Source: Raineyella fluvialis (GTDB lineage Bacteria; Actinomycetota; Actinomycetes; Propionibacteriales; Propionibacteriaceae). Taken from it: 64,000 nucleotides of DNA. Below, in pieces: positions 61,791-64,000 of the stretch. Below the pieces are notes generated by a model. That model ran no database searches. It had not been told where the DNA came from and saw only the letters and a program-made list of their open reading frames with translations. Location of the stretch: assembly GCF_009646095.1 (NCBI RefSeq), contig NZ_CP045725.1:124001-188000 (forward strand), in the 5' to 3' direction. The first letter of the stretch is position 1. Every line of letters starts with the position of its first letter. The position numbers and the translations under genes were made by a program.

Positions 61791-62102
61791 TCACTCCGCC
61801 CGCCCGAGCGTGGCCCACAGGCCGAACTGGTGCATCGCGTTCACGTCGCGCTCCATCTGCTCGCGGGTGCCCATCGCCACCACGGCCTTGCCCTCGTGGT
61901 GCACCTGGAGCATCAGTCGCTCGGCCTTGTCACGGGCGTAGTGGAAGTACGTCACGAAGACGTGCGTCACGTACGACATCAGATTCACCGGATCGTCCCA
62001 GACCACGGTGGTCCAGGGCAGTTCGACGACGGCTTCCTCGGCGGGGCGCTCGATGACCGCCGTCCCGCCGGCGGGAGACGTCGGGTCCTCAGCAGCGGTC
62101 AT
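61791..62102 (-). CDS. clpS: ATP-dependent Clp protease adaptor ClpS
   Basis: A 103-residue adaptor. WTTVVWDDPVNLMSYVTHVF is the ClpS signature, in which the DD/N residues form the N-degron pocket, followed by a helix and VHHEGKAVVAMGTREQMERD. It delivers N-end-rule substrates to ClpAP or ClpCP. The ATG at 62102 gives a short flexible N-terminus, needed for substrate hand-over. It is followed by the DUF2017 gene on the same strand. Confidence 0.93.
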   Translation of the reverse strand: MTAAEDPTSPAGGTAVIERPAEEAVVELPWTTVVWDDPVNLMSYVTHVFVTYFHYARDKAERLMLQVHHEGKAVVAMGTREQMERDVNAMHQFGLWATLGRAE

Positions 62103-62363
62103 ACCGGACAGTGTCTCACCGACGCGGCAACCGAGCACATCCACCGCTCCCCAGGATCGGAGTCCCGCGAGGTTGCCCGCGGCCCCTGCCCCGGCAGGGG
62201 CGACGCCTGACCCGTGGCCAGCGCGGTGATCGACGCCACCAACTCGTCACCGGACGTTCATCGGCTGGACGTTCCACTTGCCATGGAGCGACAACATGCC
62301 GCGGGCAGTCTTCATGAGGCCCCCTGAGAACTCAATAAGAAACACGTCTGGAAGGACTCCTCC

Positions 62364-63836
62364 GTGCCGAACCCCAAGCGCTGGCTGGCAGTGGCTGCGA
62401 TCGCCGCCACCCTGCCTGCCGTCATCACTCCCGCCGCCCAGGCCGCTCCGGCCGGGACCATGACCGGTCCCTCGTCCTCCGCCTCCCCCTACCTGCTGCC
62501 CGTCGCCCCCGGCGTGACCAACACGTCCGTCCTGACCGTCGGCGACAAGGCGGCCAATGGCTACTCGATGGTCGGCATCCCCGACGGTCTGGGCGCGTAC
62601 GACAACGGCGACGGGACCATCACGCTGCTGATGAACCACGAACTCGGCGCCGACAAGGGCGTCCCCCGGGCCCACGGGGCCAAGGGCTCGTTCGTCTCGC
62701 AGTGGGTGATCGACAAGAACACCCTCGAGGTCAAGTCTGGTTCAGACCTGATCACGACCTTCGTCCGTGCCGATACGAGCCTCGGCTCGGCCATCTCCCG
62801 CCTCTGCTCGGCCGACCTGCCGAAGAAGTCGGCCTTCTTCAACACCGCCACCGGCAAGGGCTACGACGGGCGCATCTTCATGAACGGTGAGGAGGACGGC
62901 TCCACCGGCCGCGCCTTCGCGCACGTCGCCACCGGCGCTGAGGCCGGCACCACGTACGAGGTCGCCGCCATGGGCAACTCCTCGTGGGAGAACGTGCTCG
63001 CCAATCCGGCCACCGGCGACAAGACGGTGGTGATCGGCACCGACGACTCCACCCCGGGCCAGGTCTACGTCTACGTCGGTGAGAAGAAGGACTCCGGCAC
63101 CGCGGTCCAGCGGGCCGGCCTCACCGGCGGCACCCTGTTCGGCGTCAAGGCCGAGGGAGGCCTGAACGAGTACGACAAGAGCACCGGGACCGGCACCGCC
63201 AGCTTCCCGATGAAGGGCGGCTTCACCCTGGCCTCGCTGGGCGATGCCTCCACCTACGACTACAAGACGACGCAGGCCGAGTCCGTCGCCAAGGGTGTCA
63301 CCGAGTGGTGGCGTCCGGAGGACGGCGCCTGGGACGCCAAGAACCCCAACGTCTTCTACTTCAACACCACCGCGAGCCTGAAGGGCCCTTCGCGGACCTG
63401 GAAGCTGACCTTCGCCGACGTCACCCAGCCTCAGCTCGGTGGCACCTTCGAGGCCGTCCTCGACGGCACCGAGGGCCAGAAGATGTTCGACAACATGGCG
63501 GCCGCCGACAACGGCAAGCAGCTCATCCTCAACGAGGACCCGGGCAACACGCCCTACCTCGGCCGGGTCTACAGCTACAACCTCGGCACCGATCGCCTCA
63601 CCCCGATCCTCGAGCACGACCCCTCGCGCTTCTCCGCCGGAGGCAGCCAGTTCCTGACCTCCGATGAGGAGTCGTCCGGCACGATCGACGCGTCCGAGTT
63701 CTTCGGCCAGGGCAGCTACCTGATGACCACCCAGGCCCACTACGAAATCTCCGGGGAGCTGGTCGAGGGTGGCCAACTCCAGCTGGTGCGCGTCCCGTGG
63801 ACCGACAACGGGAACGGCACCAAGGGCACCCGCTGA
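62364..63836 (+). CDS. Secreted PhoX/DUF839-like protein
   Basis: A 490-residue protein. Residues 1-27 are a Sec signal peptide (MPNPKRWLAVAAIAATLPAV then ITPAAQA). The mature part has DGLGAYDNGDGTITLLMNHE, RIFMNGEEDGSTGRAFA, NSSWENVLANPATGDKTVVI and a late QLILNEDPGNTPYLGRVYSY, a beta-propeller pattern shared with PhoX-type alkaline phosphatases and DUF839 proteins. The glutamate/acidic residues could bind Ca or Fe. A phosphatase role is possible but not proven. The GTG at 62364 follows GGAAGGA. It separates clpS from the probable pncB. Confidence 0.8.
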   Translation: MPNPKRWLAVAAIAATLPAVITPAAQAAPAGTMTGPSSSASPYLLPVAPGVTNTSVLTVGDKAANGYSMVGIPDGLGAYDNGDGTITLLMNHELGADKGVPRAHGAKGSFVSQWVIDKNTLEVKSGSDLITTFVRADTSLGSAISRLCSADLPKKSAFFNTATGKGYDGRIFMNGEEDGSTGRAFAHVATGAEAGTTYEVAAMGNSSWENVLANPATGDKTVVIGTDDSTPGQVYVYVGEKKDSGTAVQRAGLTGGTLFGVKAEGGLNEYDKSTGTGTASFPMKGGFTLASLGDASTYDYKTTQAESVAKGVTEWWRPEDGAWDAKNPNVFYFNTTASLKGPSRTWKLTFADVTQPQLGGTFEAVLDGTEGQKMFDNMAAADNGKQLILNEDPGNTPYLGRVYSYNLGTDRLTPILEHDPSRFSAGGSQFLTSDEESSGTIDASEFFGQGSYLMTTQAHYEISGELVEGGQLQLVRVPWTDNGNGTKGTR

Positions 63837-63890
63837 CCTCCAGTTCCCGGGCACCGGATGGGCCGGTGTCCTGAAGACGGCCGGCTCGAC

Positions 63891-63939
63891 CCGACGACCG
63901 CCGAGGTCTCGCTGCGTGGGGGACCTCGGCGGTCGTCGG
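63891..63939 (+). terminator. Strong hairpin terminator after the PhoX-like gene
   Basis: Perfect 18-bp arms (63891-63908 and 63922-63939; arm starts CCGACGACCG and ends CCGAGGTC) with a 13-base loop, 55 bp after the stop. No U-run follows, as often in high-GC actinobacteria. Confidence 0.7.
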
Positions 63940-63966
63940 TCGGCACGGCGGCACTAGGCTGCCCCC

Positions 63967-64000
63967 GTGACCAGTTCTGCGCTGTACACCGACCACTACG
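63967..64000 (+). CDS. pncB: Probable nicotinate phosphoribosyltransferase, first 11 codons
   Basis: GTG at 63967 begins MTSSALYTDHY, close to the usual N-terminus of nicotinate phosphoribosyltransferase (STALLTDxYELTM). In actinobacteria pncB is often divergent from clpS, and clpS lies 1.9 kb upstream here, separated by the PhoX-like gene. The window ends after 34 bases, so this rests on few residues and on gene order. Confidence 0.5.
   Translation, partial: MTSSALYTDHY

Overview
The window is chromosomal DNA from a high-GC actinobacterium. The evidence is the very GC-rich third codon positions, frequent GTG and TTG starts, genes chained by 4-bp stop/start overlaps, a MarP-type protease, DUF3618, DUF2017 and ClpS proteins, and the block murI / MBL hydrolase / rph / rdgB / thyA / folA. 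Family level (perhaps Propionibacteriaceae) is only a guess. Seven reading-frame breaks all sit in short C or G runs and are each repaired by one added base, so base-level indels should be suspected throughout.

Positions 1-13417 (minus strand) hold one long acyl-CoA gene cluster behind a LysR regulator. In transcription order it encodes a crotonase-fold protein, a large enoate-reductase-like Fe-S flavoprotein, an acyl-CoA dehydrogenase, a NUDIX hydrolase, a CaiB/FldA-type CoA-transferase, an OFA-type MFS transporter, an acyl-CoA ligase, and two consecutive electron-transfer flavoprotein pairs; the last alpha subunit runs off the window. The set fits uptake of an organic acid, CoA activation, and oxidation or reduction of an enoyl-CoA with ETF. 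The substrate cannot be read from the sequence.

Positions 14745-35160 are an integrative element of about 20.4 kb inserted in the 3' half of a tRNA-Lys(CTT) gene, bounded by exact 45-bp repeats. It carries a tyrosine integrase, two excisionase-like HTH proteins, a primase/ATPase replication protein followed by an array of 9-bp motifs that looks like an origin, several unknown small genes, an ASCH protein, a PD-(D/E)xK/DUF5655 protein, and a type I restriction-modification system (hsdM, hsdS, hsdR). Fragments of other tyrosine integrases lie just outside the left end and inside the element, so the locus has probably been invaded repeatedly.

Positions 35253-57938 are mostly ordinary chromosome: a GroES-like protein, DUF3618, a peroxiredoxin, tRNA-Leu(TAG), MarP, DMT exporters, a TetR-controlled ABC exporter, a sulfite-oxidase-fold membrane protein divergent from a patatin lipase, a pyrimidine-dimer glycosylase, a PIG-L deacetylase, and a PucR-linked operon for 3-hydroxybutyrate/acetoacetate use (CoA-transferase A and B, GntP permease, hydroxybutyrate dehydrogenase, thiolase). 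Then follow pcm and the nucleotide-metabolism genes folA, thyA, rdgB and rph.

Positions 58018-59405 are an IS110-family insertion sequence between rph and an MBL-fold gene. Its 5' non-coding region can be read as a bridge RNA: an internal loop whose two sides match the left and right flanks of the actual insertion site, then a second loop resembling the element's own right end. Beyond it are murI, DUF2017, clpS, a secreted PhoX/DUF839-like protein and the first codons of a probable pncB.
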